DNA from: Croceitalea sp947503285
Lineage (GTDB): Bacteria; Bacteroidota; Bacteroidia; Flavobacteriales; Flavobacteriaceae
Length of the DNA: 64,000 bases
Direction: 5' to 3'
NCBI RefSeq assembly: GCF_036985505.1
Contig: NZ_BTGQ01000004.1
Coordinates: 1 to 64,000, forward strand
This document shows, piece after piece, positions 9,092 to 16,947 of this stretch (position 1 is its first letter; each line of letters begins with the position of its first letter). Made by a program: the position numbers and the translations under genes. A model generated the notes under the pieces. The model ran no database searches, was not told the origin of the DNA, and saw nothing but the letters and a program-made list of their open reading frames with translations.

Positions 9092-10174
9092 TTAACGTTT
9101 TGCTTTCTGTAACAGGTAGATACCCAACACCCCGAAGATCACATTTGGTAGAATGACCGCCAGTAAGGGCGAAAATCCTGATTGTTCGGCCATAGTACCG
9201 AATACTTTATCAAAAAAGATGTAGATAAAGGCCACCCCGATACCAAATGCCAAGTTTACGCCCATTCCACCCCTTCGCTTTACGGAAGAGACCGCAACGG
9301 CAATAATGGTCAAAACAAAAGCTGCTATGGGCAAAGCCCATCTTTTATATTTTACCAGAACATAGGTATTGATATTTGAGGCGCCTTTTCGCTTCTGATC
9401 TTCGATAAATTCATTGAGCTCAAAAAGATTCTTGGTATCTGCCACATAGGAAACGGGTGTCAAATCGTTAATTTGAAAGGAAAATACGGTATCCAATTTT
9501 CGTTTCGTTTCCAACAGTTCATAGCCATCTTTTACCTTACGTTTTGTATAGGAGGTCAATCGATACAAACTATCCTTTTCAACCCATCTGATATTTTGTG
9601 CCGCGATCTTCCATTTGAGCTGCTCCCCTTCCCCAAAATGCTCATAGGTAAAATTGTACCCTATTTGTCTATCTGGATCGAAACTGCTCACATAAATGAA
9701 GTCATACTCATTGAGCTGAGTGAATATATTTGTGGTTTGCCGATTTTGCTTCCCTTTCTTAAAGTACTTGTATTCAAATTCATTAAACCCGATACTGGCA
9801 TTGGGAACAATGAACATCCCCATAAAAAAGATAAGGATTGCCACTAATGCCGCGCCTATCATATAAGGTCTTAAAAAGCGCCAATATGACACCCCAGAAC
9901 TTAAAATGGCGACAATCTCCGTATTACTGGCAAGTTTCGAGGTAAAGAAAATAATGGAAAGGAATAAGAATATGGGTAAGAGCAGATTGCCAATTACCAA
10001 AGTAAAATTACCGTAAAAGACAATGACTTCCGATAGCGGTGCCTCATTGTCGATGATCTTGCCAATTTTCTCAGCTAGGTTGGCCATGATCCCAATGGGT
10101 ACGAACAGTAGCAACATCCCTAAAAAGGTTACCAAGTAGCGTTTTAGTATGTACTTATCAAGAATGGTCAGCAT
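9092..10174 (-). CDS. LptF/LptG-family inner-membrane permease
   Basis: A 360-residue integral membrane protein of the YjgP/YjgQ family. The topology is three N-terminal membrane helices (about 15-120), a periplasmic beta-jellyroll-like domain (about 125-260) and three C-terminal helices. The family forms the LptB2FG transporter that extracts lipopolysaccharide from the inner membrane. Start MLTILDKYILKRYLVTFLG is typical. Its ATG overlaps the last base of the tgt stop, so it is translationally coupled to tgt, a common pairing in Bacteroidota. Whether it is LptF or LptG cannot be settled from this window. Confidence 0.88.
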   Translation of the reverse strand: MLTILDKYILKRYLVTFLGMLLLFVPIGIMANLAEKIGKIIDNEAPLSEVIVFYGNFTLVIGNLLLPIFLFLSIIFFTSKLASNTEIVAILSSGVSYWRFLRPYMIGAALVAILIFFMGMFIVPNASIGFNEFEYKYFKKGKQNRQTTNIFTQLNEYDFIYVSSFDPDRQIGYNFTYEHFGEGEQLKWKIAAQNIRWVEKDSLYRLTSYTKRKVKDGYELLETKRKLDTVFSFQINDLTPVSYVADTKNLFELNEFIEDQKRKGASNINTYVLVKYKRWALPIAAFVLTIIAVAVSSVKRRGGMGVNLAFGIGVAFIYIFFDKVFGTMAEQSGFSPLLAVILPNVIFGVLGIYLLQKAKR

Positions 10175-11304
10175 TACAACCTTTTATCCATTTGTTTTAC
10201 CATTTTATCTTTCCAGGCGGCAAAATCCCCTGCGATAATGTGTTGCCGTGCCTGTCTTGTCAACCAAAGGTAAAACCCCAAGTTATGAATCGTAGCGATT
10301 TGTTTGCCCAAATATTCATTCGCTGCAAAAAGATGACGTAAGTATGCCTTTGAATATTCCGTATCTACAAATGTAATTCCCATTTCATCGATGGGGGAAA
10401 AATCATCTTCCCATTTCTTATTCTTAATGTTTATAGTTCCATGGGCGGTAAATAACATGCCATTTCTTGCATTTCGAGTAGGCATCACGCAATCGAACAT
10501 GTCAACACCAAGTGCTATATTCTCAAGAATGTTAATGGGCGTACCTACCCCCATTAGATATCGTGGTTTATCCTCTGGCAAGATACCACATACTATTTCG
10601 CTCATCGCATACAATTCCTCGGCAGGCTCGCCAACTGAAAGCCCCCCGATAGCGTTACCGACTGCCCCAGCCTCAGCGATATATTCTGCAGACTGCTTTC
10701 TTAGGTCTTTATAGGTAGAACCTTGGACTATGGGAAAAAATGCTTGGTCATACCCATACTTTACAGGTGATTTTTCTAGATGGGCAATGCACCTGTCCAA
10801 CCAGCGATGGGTCATATGCATTGATTTTTTTGCATAGGCATAATCACAGGGGTAAGGCGTGCACTCATCAAAGGCCATGATAATGTCCGCACCAATTGAA
10901 CGTTGCACTTCCATCACACTTTCAGGTGAGAAAAAATGATTTGAACCGTCGATGTGTGACTTGAAATTCACCCCTTCTTCCTTTATTTTTCTAGTACCCG
11001 AAAGGGAATACACCTGATACCCCCCGCTATCTGTCAAGATATTTCGGTCCCATCCCATAAATCGGTGTAAGCCACCGGCCTTTTCCAATATATCGATACC
11101 CGGCCTGAGATATAAATGATAGGTATTACCAAGTATGATATCGGGGTCAATATCTTCTTTTAGTTCACGTTGGTGCACCCCTTTGACCGAGGCTACCGTA
11201 CCCACTGGCATGAAAATCGGGGTCTTGATGGTACCATGGTCCGTACTTAATGTTGCGGCCCTGGCCTTGGTAGCGACATCCTTATGTTCAAGGGTATATT
11301 TCAA
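10174..11304 (-). CDS. tgt: tRNA-guanine transglycosylase, zinc cysteines missing
   Basis: Exchanges guanine 34 of tRNA-Asp, -Asn, -His and -Tyr for preQ1 in the queuosine pathway. The 376-residue TIM barrel has the catalytic sites ILTDSGGYQVYSLS, AFDECTPYP and GVDMFDCVMPTRNARNG, including the nucleophile Asp. The canonical C-terminal zinc site CxCxxC...H is not intact. The equivalent stretch reads DDFSPIDEMGITFVDTEYSKAYLRHLF with no cysteine, and only the histidine of RHL remains. I believe related Bacteroidota enzymes share this. It is upstream of and overlaps the LptF/G gene. Confidence 0.95.
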   Translation of the reverse strand: MKYTLEHKDVATKARAATLSTDHGTIKTPIFMPVGTVASVKGVHQRELKEDIDPDIILGNTYHLYLRPGIDILEKAGGLHRFMGWDRNILTDSGGYQVYSLSGTRKIKEEGVNFKSHIDGSNHFFSPESVMEVQRSIGADIIMAFDECTPYPCDYAYAKKSMHMTHRWLDRCIAHLEKSPVKYGYDQAFFPIVQGSTYKDLRKQSAEYIAEAGAVGNAIGGLSVGEPAEELYAMSEIVCGILPEDKPRYLMGVGTPINILENIALGVDMFDCVMPTRNARNGMLFTAHGTINIKNKKWEDDFSPIDEMGITFVDTEYSKAYLRHLFAANEYLGKQIATIHNLGFYLWLTRQARQHIIAGDFAAWKDKMVKQMDKRL

Positions 11305-11480
11305 GTAGTACTTTTGGATGGCAAATATAGGAATCTCAATAGCATCAACTCCTTAAGAAAAAAATAAAGTTACTACCTGTTGAAAACCTACCCCTGTTGA
11401 AAACCTTCAAGAATTATCTCAACTTAAAGTTTGTTTTAGCTCAGGAATGCGACTAAATTTGATAGTGAAAAAACAAAACT

Positions 11481-12326
11481 ATGGCAAATAACAAAGAATT
11501 AAATGATTTAGTCTCTCAAGTTAGACGTGATATTGTTCGAATGGTTCATAAGGTCAGTTCTGGACACCCTGGTGCATCGTTGGGCTGTACGGAATTTTTT
11601 GTGGCTCTGTACAATGAGATAATGGACTTAAAGGAAGGGTTTGATATGGATGGTTCAAACGAGGATATTTTCTTTTTATCAAACGGCCACATTTCTCCCG
11701 TTTTTTATAGCGTTCTGGCGCGAAAAGGCTATTTTCCGGTTGACGAATTGAACACGTTCAGATTGATTGACTCCCGACTTCAAGGTCACCCGACCACCCA
11801 TGAAGGTTTACCTGGAATTCGAGTAGCATCCGGTTCTTTAGGACAAGGTATGTCCGTTGCCATTGGTGCCGCGTTGGCAAAAAAACTCAACGGGGATGAT
11901 CATTTGGTTTTCAGCCTACATGGGGATGGCGAATTACAAGAGGGTCAGAATTGGGAGGCGATCATGTACGCCGCAGGTAATAAGGTAGACAATTTAATTT
12001 CCACGGTCGACCGTAATAGGCAACAGATAGATGGTGGCACCGAAGATGTTCTTCCTTTAGGTGACGTTGCCGAAAAATTCAGGGTCTTCGGTTGGGACGT
12101 TTTGGAAGTTGAGGATGGAAACGATCTTCAACAAGTCATTGACGGACTCAATGAAGCGAAGCGTAGAACTGGTAAAGGAAAACCAGTTTGTATCATACTG
12201 AATACCGTAATGGGTAACGGAGTTGATTTTATGATGCATACACATGCATGGCATGGCAAAGCGCCCAACGACGAGCAATTGGAAAATGCATTGGCCCAAA
12301 ATCCAGAAACGCTCGGTGATTATTAA
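11481..12326 (+). CDS. Transketolase, N-terminal (thiamine-diphosphate) subunit
   Basis: Carries the thiamine-diphosphate-binding half of a split transketolase, 281 residues. It shows HPGASLGCTEFFVALY near residue 30, and GDGELQEGQNWEAIMYAAG followed by the VDRNRQQIDGG segment, the GDG...N metal and diphosphate-binding motif. With the next gene it would make one complete enzyme of the non-oxidative pentose phosphate pathway, moving two-carbon ketol units between sugar phosphates. A 45-bp gap separates the two genes. The 176 bp to the divergent tgt gene must hold its promoter. Confidence 0.95.
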   Translation: MANNKELNDLVSQVRRDIVRMVHKVSSGHPGASLGCTEFFVALYNEIMDLKEGFDMDGSNEDIFFLSNGHISPVFYSVLARKGYFPVDELNTFRLIDSRLQGHPTTHEGLPGIRVASGSLGQGMSVAIGAALAKKLNGDDHLVFSLHGDGELQEGQNWEAIMYAAGNKVDNLISTVDRNRQQIDGGTEDVLPLGDVAEKFRVFGWDVLEVEDGNDLQQVIDGLNEAKRRTGKGKPVCIILNTVMGNGVDFMMHTHAWHGKAPNDEQLENALAQNPETLGDY

Positions 12327-12371
12327 ACCCAAGTTGATTTCCTATTACAAACGATAACAAATATTACTCAA

Positions 12372-13325
12372 ATGACAACATATACAGATCAAGGAAAACA
12401 AGATACACGAAGTGGTTACGGGGCTGGAATGACCGAGTTGGGAAGGACTAACCCTAATGTGGTAGCACTTTGTGCCGACTTAGTTGGATCTCTTAAAATT
12501 GAAACTTTCATCAAAGAAAGTCCTGAGCGATTTTTCCAAATTGGAATTGCCGAGGCCAATATGATGGGAATTGCCGCAGGGCTTACGATAGGTGGAAAAA
12601 TTCCATTTGCAAGTACATTTGCCAATTTTGCTACCGGCCGTGTTTACGATCAAATTCGACAGTCTATTGCTTATTCTGATAAGAATGTAAAAATCTGTGC
12701 CTCGCATGCCGGAATTACACTAGGTGAAGATGGGGCTACGCATCAGATCCTTGAAGATATCGGTTTAATGAAAATGTTACCTGGCATGACCGTTATCAAT
12801 CCCTGTGATTTCAATCAGACAAAAGCTGCTACCCTTGCGATAGCCGAGCATCATGGCCCTGTGTACCTTCGATTCGGAAGACCAAAAGTGGCTAACTTTA
12901 CTGCCGTAGATCAAAAATTTGAAATCGGAAAGGCATTATTATTAAGTGAAGGGAGCGATGTGACCATTATTGCCACGGGCCACTTGGTATGGCAAGCACT
13001 TATAGCTGCCGAAACTTTGGAAAATCAGGGGGTTTCATGTGAAGTAATCAATATACACACGATAAAACCACTAGATGAAAAAGCCATTTTGGATTCTGTT
13101 AAAAAAACAGGCTGTGTAGTCACCGCGGAAGAACATAATTATTTAGGTGGACTTGGCGAAAGCGTATCAAGGACCCTCGCTACCCATCACCCTGCACCAC
13201 AAGAATTCGTTGCCACCCAAGATACTTTTGGGGAAAGCGGAACACCAGAACAATTGATGGATAAGTATGGCCTTAACAATAAAGCCATAGAAGCTGCCGT
13301 TTTAAAAGTAATGAAGAGAAAATAA
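12372..13325 (+). CDS. Transketolase, C-terminal (pyrimidine-binding) subunit
   Basis: Second half of the split transketolase, 317 residues. It contains the pyrimidine-binding domain (about 10-165, with the glutamate-containing IGIAEANMMGIAAGL) and the C-terminal transketolase domain (about 180-310, with VTAEEHNYLGGLGESVSRTL). It is adjacent to and co-directional with the N-terminal subunit, so equimolar production from one mRNA is likely. A hairpin with a T-run directly after the stop ends the unit. Confidence 0.95.
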   Translation: MTTYTDQGKQDTRSGYGAGMTELGRTNPNVVALCADLVGSLKIETFIKESPERFFQIGIAEANMMGIAAGLTIGGKIPFASTFANFATGRVYDQIRQSIAYSDKNVKICASHAGITLGEDGATHQILEDIGLMKMLPGMTVINPCDFNQTKAATLAIAEHHGPVYLRFGRPKVANFTAVDQKFEIGKALLLSEGSDVTIIATGHLVWQALIAAETLENQGVSCEVINIHTIKPLDEKAILDSVKKTGCVVTAEEHNYLGGLGESVSRTLATHHPAPQEFVATQDTFGESGTPEQLMDKYGLNNKAIEAAVLKVMKRK

Positions 13326-13328
13326 ATC

Positions 13329-13357
13329 CATAGGTCATCCTCGACCTATGTTTTCTT
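13329..13357 (+). terminator. Terminator after the transketolase genes
   Basis: CATAGGTC (13329-13336) pairs with GACCTATG (13343-13350) around a 6-nt loop, followed by TTTTCTT. It sits 4 bp after the transketolase stop. Confidence 0.7.
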
Positions 13358-13386
13358 CGTAACTAGATAAACGAACACCTTATGGG

Positions 13387-13406
13387 TTTGATAAGGCCTT
13401 ATCAAA
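13387..13406. promoter_or_regulatory. Perfect 20-bp palindrome upstream of the barrel gene
   Basis: TTTGATAAGGCCTTATCAAA is a perfect, uninterrupted palindrome 24 bp before the ATG of the outer-membrane protein. The absence of a loop makes it look like a dimeric repressor or activator site rather than an RNA terminator. The binding protein is unknown. Confidence 0.45.
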
Positions 13407-13430
13407 TTTCATAGGCTAAAAAATGAAAAA

Positions 13431-14018
13431 ATGAAAAAAACGCTTTTAGTTTTGACACTAGCGCTTTGTAGTGTTACAGCTTTTTCTCAGTCAGGATCAG
13501 GTTTTGGTATTAAAGCAGGGTTGAATTACAACGGTAATGGTGATTATTTCGATGATGCGCAAAACGCCTTTGAAAACCCTGATAGAAATGCCGGTTTTCA
13601 CATTGGTGTTTATGGTAAGTTGGGCAATCGTATCTACGTTCGTCCTGAATTGGTTTATACCAATACGAGTTCGGGGTATGATGAAGGTGATCTAAAAATC
13701 CAGAAATTGGATGTTCCCATTCTTGTCGGCACGAAGGTCATAGGACCATTGCACGCTTTCATCGGACCAGCATTTCAATACTTATTGGATACTGAATTTG
13801 ACGGTATCACCTTTGATGATGTTGAAAACGATTTTTCGGTAGGCCTTAATCTTGGTGTCGGGGTAAACCTCGGTAAGTTTGGTATTGACCTACGTTATGA
13901 ACGTGGGTTCAGTGAGAATGAGGTCAGTTTTATCAATTCGAACATTACCACCCTAGATGGTGATCGGGTGGATACCAGACCAGATCAATTGATCTTAAGT
14001 TTTTCATTGAAACTATAA
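13431..14018 (+). CDS. Outer-membrane beta-barrel protein (PorT-like)
   Basis: A 195-residue exported protein. Residues 1-19 are a signal peptide (MKKTLLVLTLALCSVTAFSQ). The mature part alternates hydrophobic and polar residues with repeated strands ending in aromatic residues (GFGIKAGLNYNG, VYGKLGNRIYVRPELVYTN, GIDLRYERGFSE) and a final strand LILSFSLKL, as in outer-membrane beta-barrel domain proteins of Bacteroidota. The function is unknown. It is a single-gene unit, preceded by a palindrome and followed by a bidirectional terminator. Confidence 0.85.
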   Translation: MKKTLLVLTLALCSVTAFSQSGSGFGIKAGLNYNGNGDYFDDAQNAFENPDRNAGFHIGVYGKLGNRIYVRPELVYTNTSSGYDEGDLKIQKLDVPILVGTKVIGPLHAFIGPAFQYLLDTEFDGITFDDVENDFSVGLNLGVGVNLGKFGIDLRYERGFSENEVSFINSNITTLDGDRVDTRPDQLILSFSLKL

Positions 14019-14021
14019 AAT

Positions 14022-14051
14022 AAAAAAGCCCCATGAACTGGGGCTTTTTTT
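14022..14051. terminator. Bidirectional terminator between convergent genes
   Basis: GCCCCA (14028-14033) pairs with TGGGGC (14039-14044). A-run and T-run flanks allow termination on both strands, serving the barrel gene on plus and the FKBP gene on minus. Confidence 0.85.
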
Positions 14052-15036
14052 AATTTGTATCTGGATCTAAATAATCGGGTATTCCATCATTATTCGAGTC
14101 TGGATAAGGAAATATGATATTTCCATCTTCATCTGATATTTCATCCCTTGTTGATACTCCGTCGTTATCATCATCAAAATCTTGAAAGTCAGAAACCAAA
14201 GGTGCATTGTTACCACCTAATTCGATTTCGCTTTCCTCATCTGAGTTATCGTCAAACAAATAACCATTTCCATTTAAATCTTCGTCAATTGAAGGTATGC
14301 CGTCGTTATCGTGATCTGTTGGATTGACCAAAAGTAATTTAAGTCTAAAAATTACCGGATTGAACTGACTGTTGGGAATTGCAGCCACATTAGAGTTAAA
14401 TGCCCCTAATCCTGAAGGGAAAATAACCAATCCAATCCCAGGCTGGTCTACATTGAAAGTTCCATCAGGATTTGTTACGATAGCCCCTCCCGATTGTAAT
14501 TTCACCATACCTTCTGCAAACCCCCTTAAACCTTGAAGTGGTGCTTGAATACGGGCCAGATCAAACCACTCACCATTATTATTGATTCCTGAGAAAACCG
14601 TTCCGTTCAATAAAGAACCTTCAAACTGCACAAAGGTTGAATCTGCAATAGTCGGCGAAACCCCGATGCCTTCTTCGGCCTCTAAATAATAAAATGTATG
14701 TGGCACATCCAATTGTTCATCGCTAAGCCTGAATTCAAAAGAAGAGACATTTACCGTTGCGGAGGAAACTTGTTCCAGCAGTGGAGTTCTATCACTATTC
14801 TCGCCAGCAATGGTGTCTATAACTATCCTAAAATCAAAATCCGCTGGCGGATTTTGAAATTCGTCATAATTGTAGAAATGGGTACTTAAATACTCTTGTA
14901 TTTCGGCATCGTTCTCAGCAGCTACCTCAGCAAGAGGCCTTGGTGGCAGGGATTCACCAGGAATTCCACCAACATCATCATCACCACAGCTGACCAATAC
15001 TAACCCAATACCAATAAGTACGAGAAAATTTTTCAT
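14050..15036 (-). CDS. FKBP-type peptidyl-prolyl isomerase lipoprotein with Ca-binding-like tail
   Basis: A 328-residue lipoprotein. The signal ends at a lipobox before Cys17 (LGLVLVSCGDDD). The middle, about 120-235, is FKBP-like: DSTFVQFEGSLLNGTVFS, LRGFAEGMVKLQSGG and the later ALFIP-like segment. The C-terminal 90 residues carry acidic repeats such as DHDNDGIPSIDEDLNGNG and DFDDDNDGVSTRDE, which resemble thrombospondin type-3 or EF-type calcium loops. The role is probably envelope protein folding, with activity or stability tied to calcium. The tail is inferred to bind Ca2+. It is a single gene, convergent with the barrel gene. Confidence 0.85.
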   Translation of the reverse strand: MKNFLVLIGIGLVLVSCGDDDVGGIPGESLPPRPLAEVAAENDAEIQEYLSTHFYNYDEFQNPPADFDFRIVIDTIAGENSDRTPLLEQVSSATVNVSSFEFRLSDEQLDVPHTFYYLEAEEGIGVSPTIADSTFVQFEGSLLNGTVFSGINNNGEWFDLARIQAPLQGLRGFAEGMVKLQSGGAIVTNPDGTFNVDQPGIGLVIFPSGLGAFNSNVAAIPNSQFNPVIFRLKLLLVNPTDHDNDGIPSIDEDLNGNGYLFDDNSDEESEIELGGNNAPLVSDFQDFDDDNDGVSTRDEISDEDGNIIFPYPDSNNDGIPDYLDPDTN

Positions 15037-15121
15037 AGAATAACCAAATTACCTTTAAGGCGCGCAAGATACAATTTTCCACTATTTTTGTTCCTTGCCT
15101 TAACAAAGATTTGTACCCTTC

Positions 15122-15493
15122 ATGCGCATCGATAAATTCTTATGGTGTACCCGTTACTTTAAAACGAGAAATATTGCCACAACCGCCTGTAAAAAAGGTC
15201 AGGTCAAGGTAAATGATACCGTGGTGAAGCCTTCTCGGGAGGTTTACCCAATGGACAAACTCGTGGTTCGAAAAAATCAAATCAATTATCAGCTTACTGT
15301 CTTAGACCTGCCTACGAGTCGTGTCGGGGCAAAATTGGTCAACGTTTATCGAAAAGATACCACACCGAAAGAAGCTTTTGAAAACAACGAGCTCTTAAAA
15401 TATGCGAAGGATCATTATCGTAAAAAAGGCATGGGTCGGCCTACAAAAAAAGACCGACGTGATATTGATGATTATATCGATGAATCAGAATAA
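15122..15493 (+). CDS. S4-domain RNA-binding protein (Hsp15-like)
   Basis: A 123-residue basic protein with an N-terminal S4 domain (MRIDKFLWCTRYFKTRNIATTACKKGQVKVND, residues 1-33) and a lysine/arginine-rich tail ending KDRRDIDDYID. This is the Hsp15 (HslR) architecture. Hsp15 binds stalled 50S subunits that still carry nascent chain-tRNA after heat shock. The function is inferred from the family. A phosphoribosyltransferase gene follows 30 bp later on the same strand. Confidence 0.88.
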   Translation: MRIDKFLWCTRYFKTRNIATTACKKGQVKVNDTVVKPSREVYPMDKLVVRKNQINYQLTVLDLPTSRVGAKLVNVYRKDTTPKEAFENNELLKYAKDHYRKKGMGRPTKKDRRDIDDYIDESE

Positions 15494-15523
15494 TCTATTT
15501 TATCTTTGTGAAAATCATTTGAT

Positions 15524-16021
15524 ATGGTCAATCAAATTCTTACCCATAAGGAAATAGAACACAAAATAAAACGTATTGCCTATCAAATATATGAGGCCAA
15601 TGTTCAAGAAACCGAGATTATTATCGCGGGTATTGAAGGTGGAGGACTAAAATTCGCAAAAAAAATCAGTACTGTACTTGAAAAAATAACGGATTCAAAG
15701 ATCACACTTTGCAAGGTGCTAATGGATAAAAAAAATCCTTTGAACAGTGGCGTTAGCACATCGCTAAAGCAAGAAAATTATCAAGACAAATCAATTGTTT
15801 TGGTGGATGATGTCTTGAATTCAGGTACTACTTTGATCTATGGGGTACATCATTTTTTAAAGACACCTTTAAAACAGTTGAAGACTGCCGTTTTGGTCAA
15901 TAGAAACCACAAAAAGTACCCCATAAAAGCCGATTATAAGGGTATCTCGCTTTCCACTTCTTTGCACGAGCATATTCGTGTGGAATTCAAATCGAAGAGT
16001 GACGCCGTATTTTTAGAGTAA
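15524..16021 (+). CDS. Phosphoribosyltransferase-domain protein (PyrR-like)
   Basis: A 165-residue type I phosphoribosyltransferase fold. The PRPP loop is IVLVDDVLNSGTTLIYG (about residues 90-106). Upstream IIIAGIEGGGLKFA forms the pyrophosphate loop. The overall order resembles PyrR and other small PRTases, but no pyr genes are near, so regulation of pyrimidine genes is not supported. It follows the S4 gene closely and overlaps the end of the convergent aroK by 9 bp. Confidence 0.82.
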   Translation: MVNQILTHKEIEHKIKRIAYQIYEANVQETEIIIAGIEGGGLKFAKKISTVLEKITDSKITLCKVLMDKKNPLNSGVSTSLKQENYQDKSIVLVDDVLNSGTTLIYGVHHFLKTPLKQLKTAVLVNRNHKKYPIKADYKGISLSTSLHEHIRVEFKSKSDAVFLE

Positions 16022-16540
16022 TATTGCAGCTACTTCATTGACCACTTCATCAATAGTTTTGGTATCGCATGTTATGGTGTGGTTGGCCCGAAGGTAAAAA
16101 GGGGCCCTTTCAAATAAATGCTTCCCCACAAATTCAGGTAGGTCATCAGGTGAAATCTTGGCCACCAGAGGACGCTGTTCCCTATGAGCAGCGATGCGAT
16201 TTACCAAACTTCCTACATTGAGCTTCAAATAAATTGAATTTTGGGTCTTTGAAGAGATGACATCCATGTTGTTGCCATAACAAGGTGTGCCACCCCCTAA
16301 AGACAACACGAAGCCAACTTTACGGTCTAAAATGGTATTCAAGACCTCTGATTCCTTTTTTCTGAAAAAAAGCTCTCCTTTTTCCGTAAATATTTGAGGT
16401 ATCGATTTGTTCACGTTCTTTTGAATCTCATCATCCAAATCAATAAAATCGATGCCCAACCGTTCGGCCAGCACCCTTCCAACGGTTGATTTTCCACTCG
16501 CCATATAACCTAACAGCACTACTTTCAAGTTTTTAGCCAT
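16013..16540 (-). CDS. aroK: Shikimate kinase
   Basis: Phosphorylates shikimate with ATP in the chorismate pathway. The 175 residues are the usual length. Walker A is GYMASGKSTVGR (11-22), the shikimate-binding region is IDFIDLDDEIQ, GGGTPCYGNN is the glycine-rich site and REQRP is the lid arginine region. It faces leftward, overlaps the phosphoribosyltransferase stop, and has its promoter in the 107 bp shared with the tRNA-Lys promoter region. Confidence 0.96.
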   Translation of the reverse strand: MAKNLKVVLLGYMASGKSTVGRVLAERLGIDFIDLDDEIQKNVNKSIPQIFTEKGELFFRKKESEVLNTILDRKVGFVLSLGGGTPCYGNNMDVISSKTQNSIYLKLNVGSLVNRIAAHREQRPLVAKISPDDLPEFVGKHLFERAPFYLRANHTITCDTKTIDEVVNEVAAILL

Positions 16541-16579
16541 TTTGTAATTTTAAAATAACAAATTTATTATTAAATCGCC

Positions 16580-16609
16580 TTGATAAATTAATATTTGATA
16601 TTATATTTG
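16580..16609 (+). promoter_or_regulatory. Promoter of tRNA-Lys
   Basis: TTG at 16580-16582 and TATATTTG at 16602-16609, spaced by 19 bp, form a near-ideal Bacteroidota promoter. The box ends 38 bp before the mature tRNA 5' end. A similar sequence (CAGCCGCTT) follows the -7 box here and upstream of tRNA-Leu, which may be a shared stable-RNA start. Confidence 0.75.
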
Positions 16610-16647
16610 CAGCCGCTTACGATAAGATTTTTTCTTGTCGAAAGTAT

Positions 16648-16720
16648 GACCTGATAGCTCAGTTGGTAGAGCATCTCCCTTTTAAGGAGAGGGTCCTGGG
16701 TTCGAGCCCCAGTCAGGTCA
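16648..16720 (+). tRNA. tRNA-Lys (anticodon TTT)
   Basis: A 73-nt cloverleaf. The acceptor GACCTGA pairs with TCAGGTC and A is the discriminator base. The D arm contains GCTCAGTTGGTAGAGC. The anticodon loop is CTTTTAA between TCTCC and GGAGA, and the T loop is TTCGAGC. The 3' CCA is not encoded. Its last 21 bases are part of the island attachment site, so integration leaves the tRNA intact. Confidence 0.97.
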
Positions 16721-16723
16721 CTT
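16700..16723 (+). repeat. attL: left attachment repeat of the island
   Basis: These 24 bp at the tRNA-Lys 3' end (GTTCGAGCCCCAGTCAGGTC followed by ACTT) recur exactly at 26723-26746. They mark the left junction of the element. Confidence 0.93.
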
Positions 16724-16743
16724 TTAAGAGTCCATAATTATTC

Positions 16744-16779
16744 AAAAAGTCTGTAAATCGTTGATTTACAGACTTTTTT
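16744..16779 (+). terminator. Terminator just inside the left end of the island
   Basis: A 16-bp perfect stem (16744-16759 with 16763-16778, core GTCTGTAAATC), a 3-nt loop and a T-run. It would end tRNA-Lys transcription and insulate the integrase gene. It belongs to the element because it lies inside attL. Confidence 0.85.
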
Positions 16780-16823
16780 GTTTTTTCTGATTTCATTTGA
16801 TATCAAATAATACCGTTTTCCGC

Positions 16824-16843
16824 GGTGCGCAATTCGGTGCGCA
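16824..16843 (+). repeat. Left copy of the subterminal 20-bp repeat
   Basis: GGTGCGCAATTCGGTGCGCA, 100 bp inside attL, matches the right-end sequence at 26652-26671 at 17 of 20 positions in the same orientation. It is probably an arm-type binding site of the integrase or its accessory factor. Confidence 0.6.
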
Positions 16844-16871
16844 CTTTTTGAATTCAATAAAGTGCGCACCG
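16835..16871. repeat. GC-rich 13-bp inverted repeat upstream of the integrase gene
   Basis: CGGTGCGCACTTT (16835-16847) pairs perfectly with AAAGTGCGCACCG (16859-16871) across an 11-nt A/T-rich spacer. It stands out from its A/T-rich surroundings. It sits 76 bp before the integrase ATG and could be an operator, an attP core-binding element or a transfer-related hairpin. Confidence 0.6.
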
Positions 16872-16947
16872 CGAGGCTGTTAAAATTTCTGATTATCAAG
16901 TTATTACAAAGAAAATTTAACATTTTAAAATCAGTAAAATCACAGTT

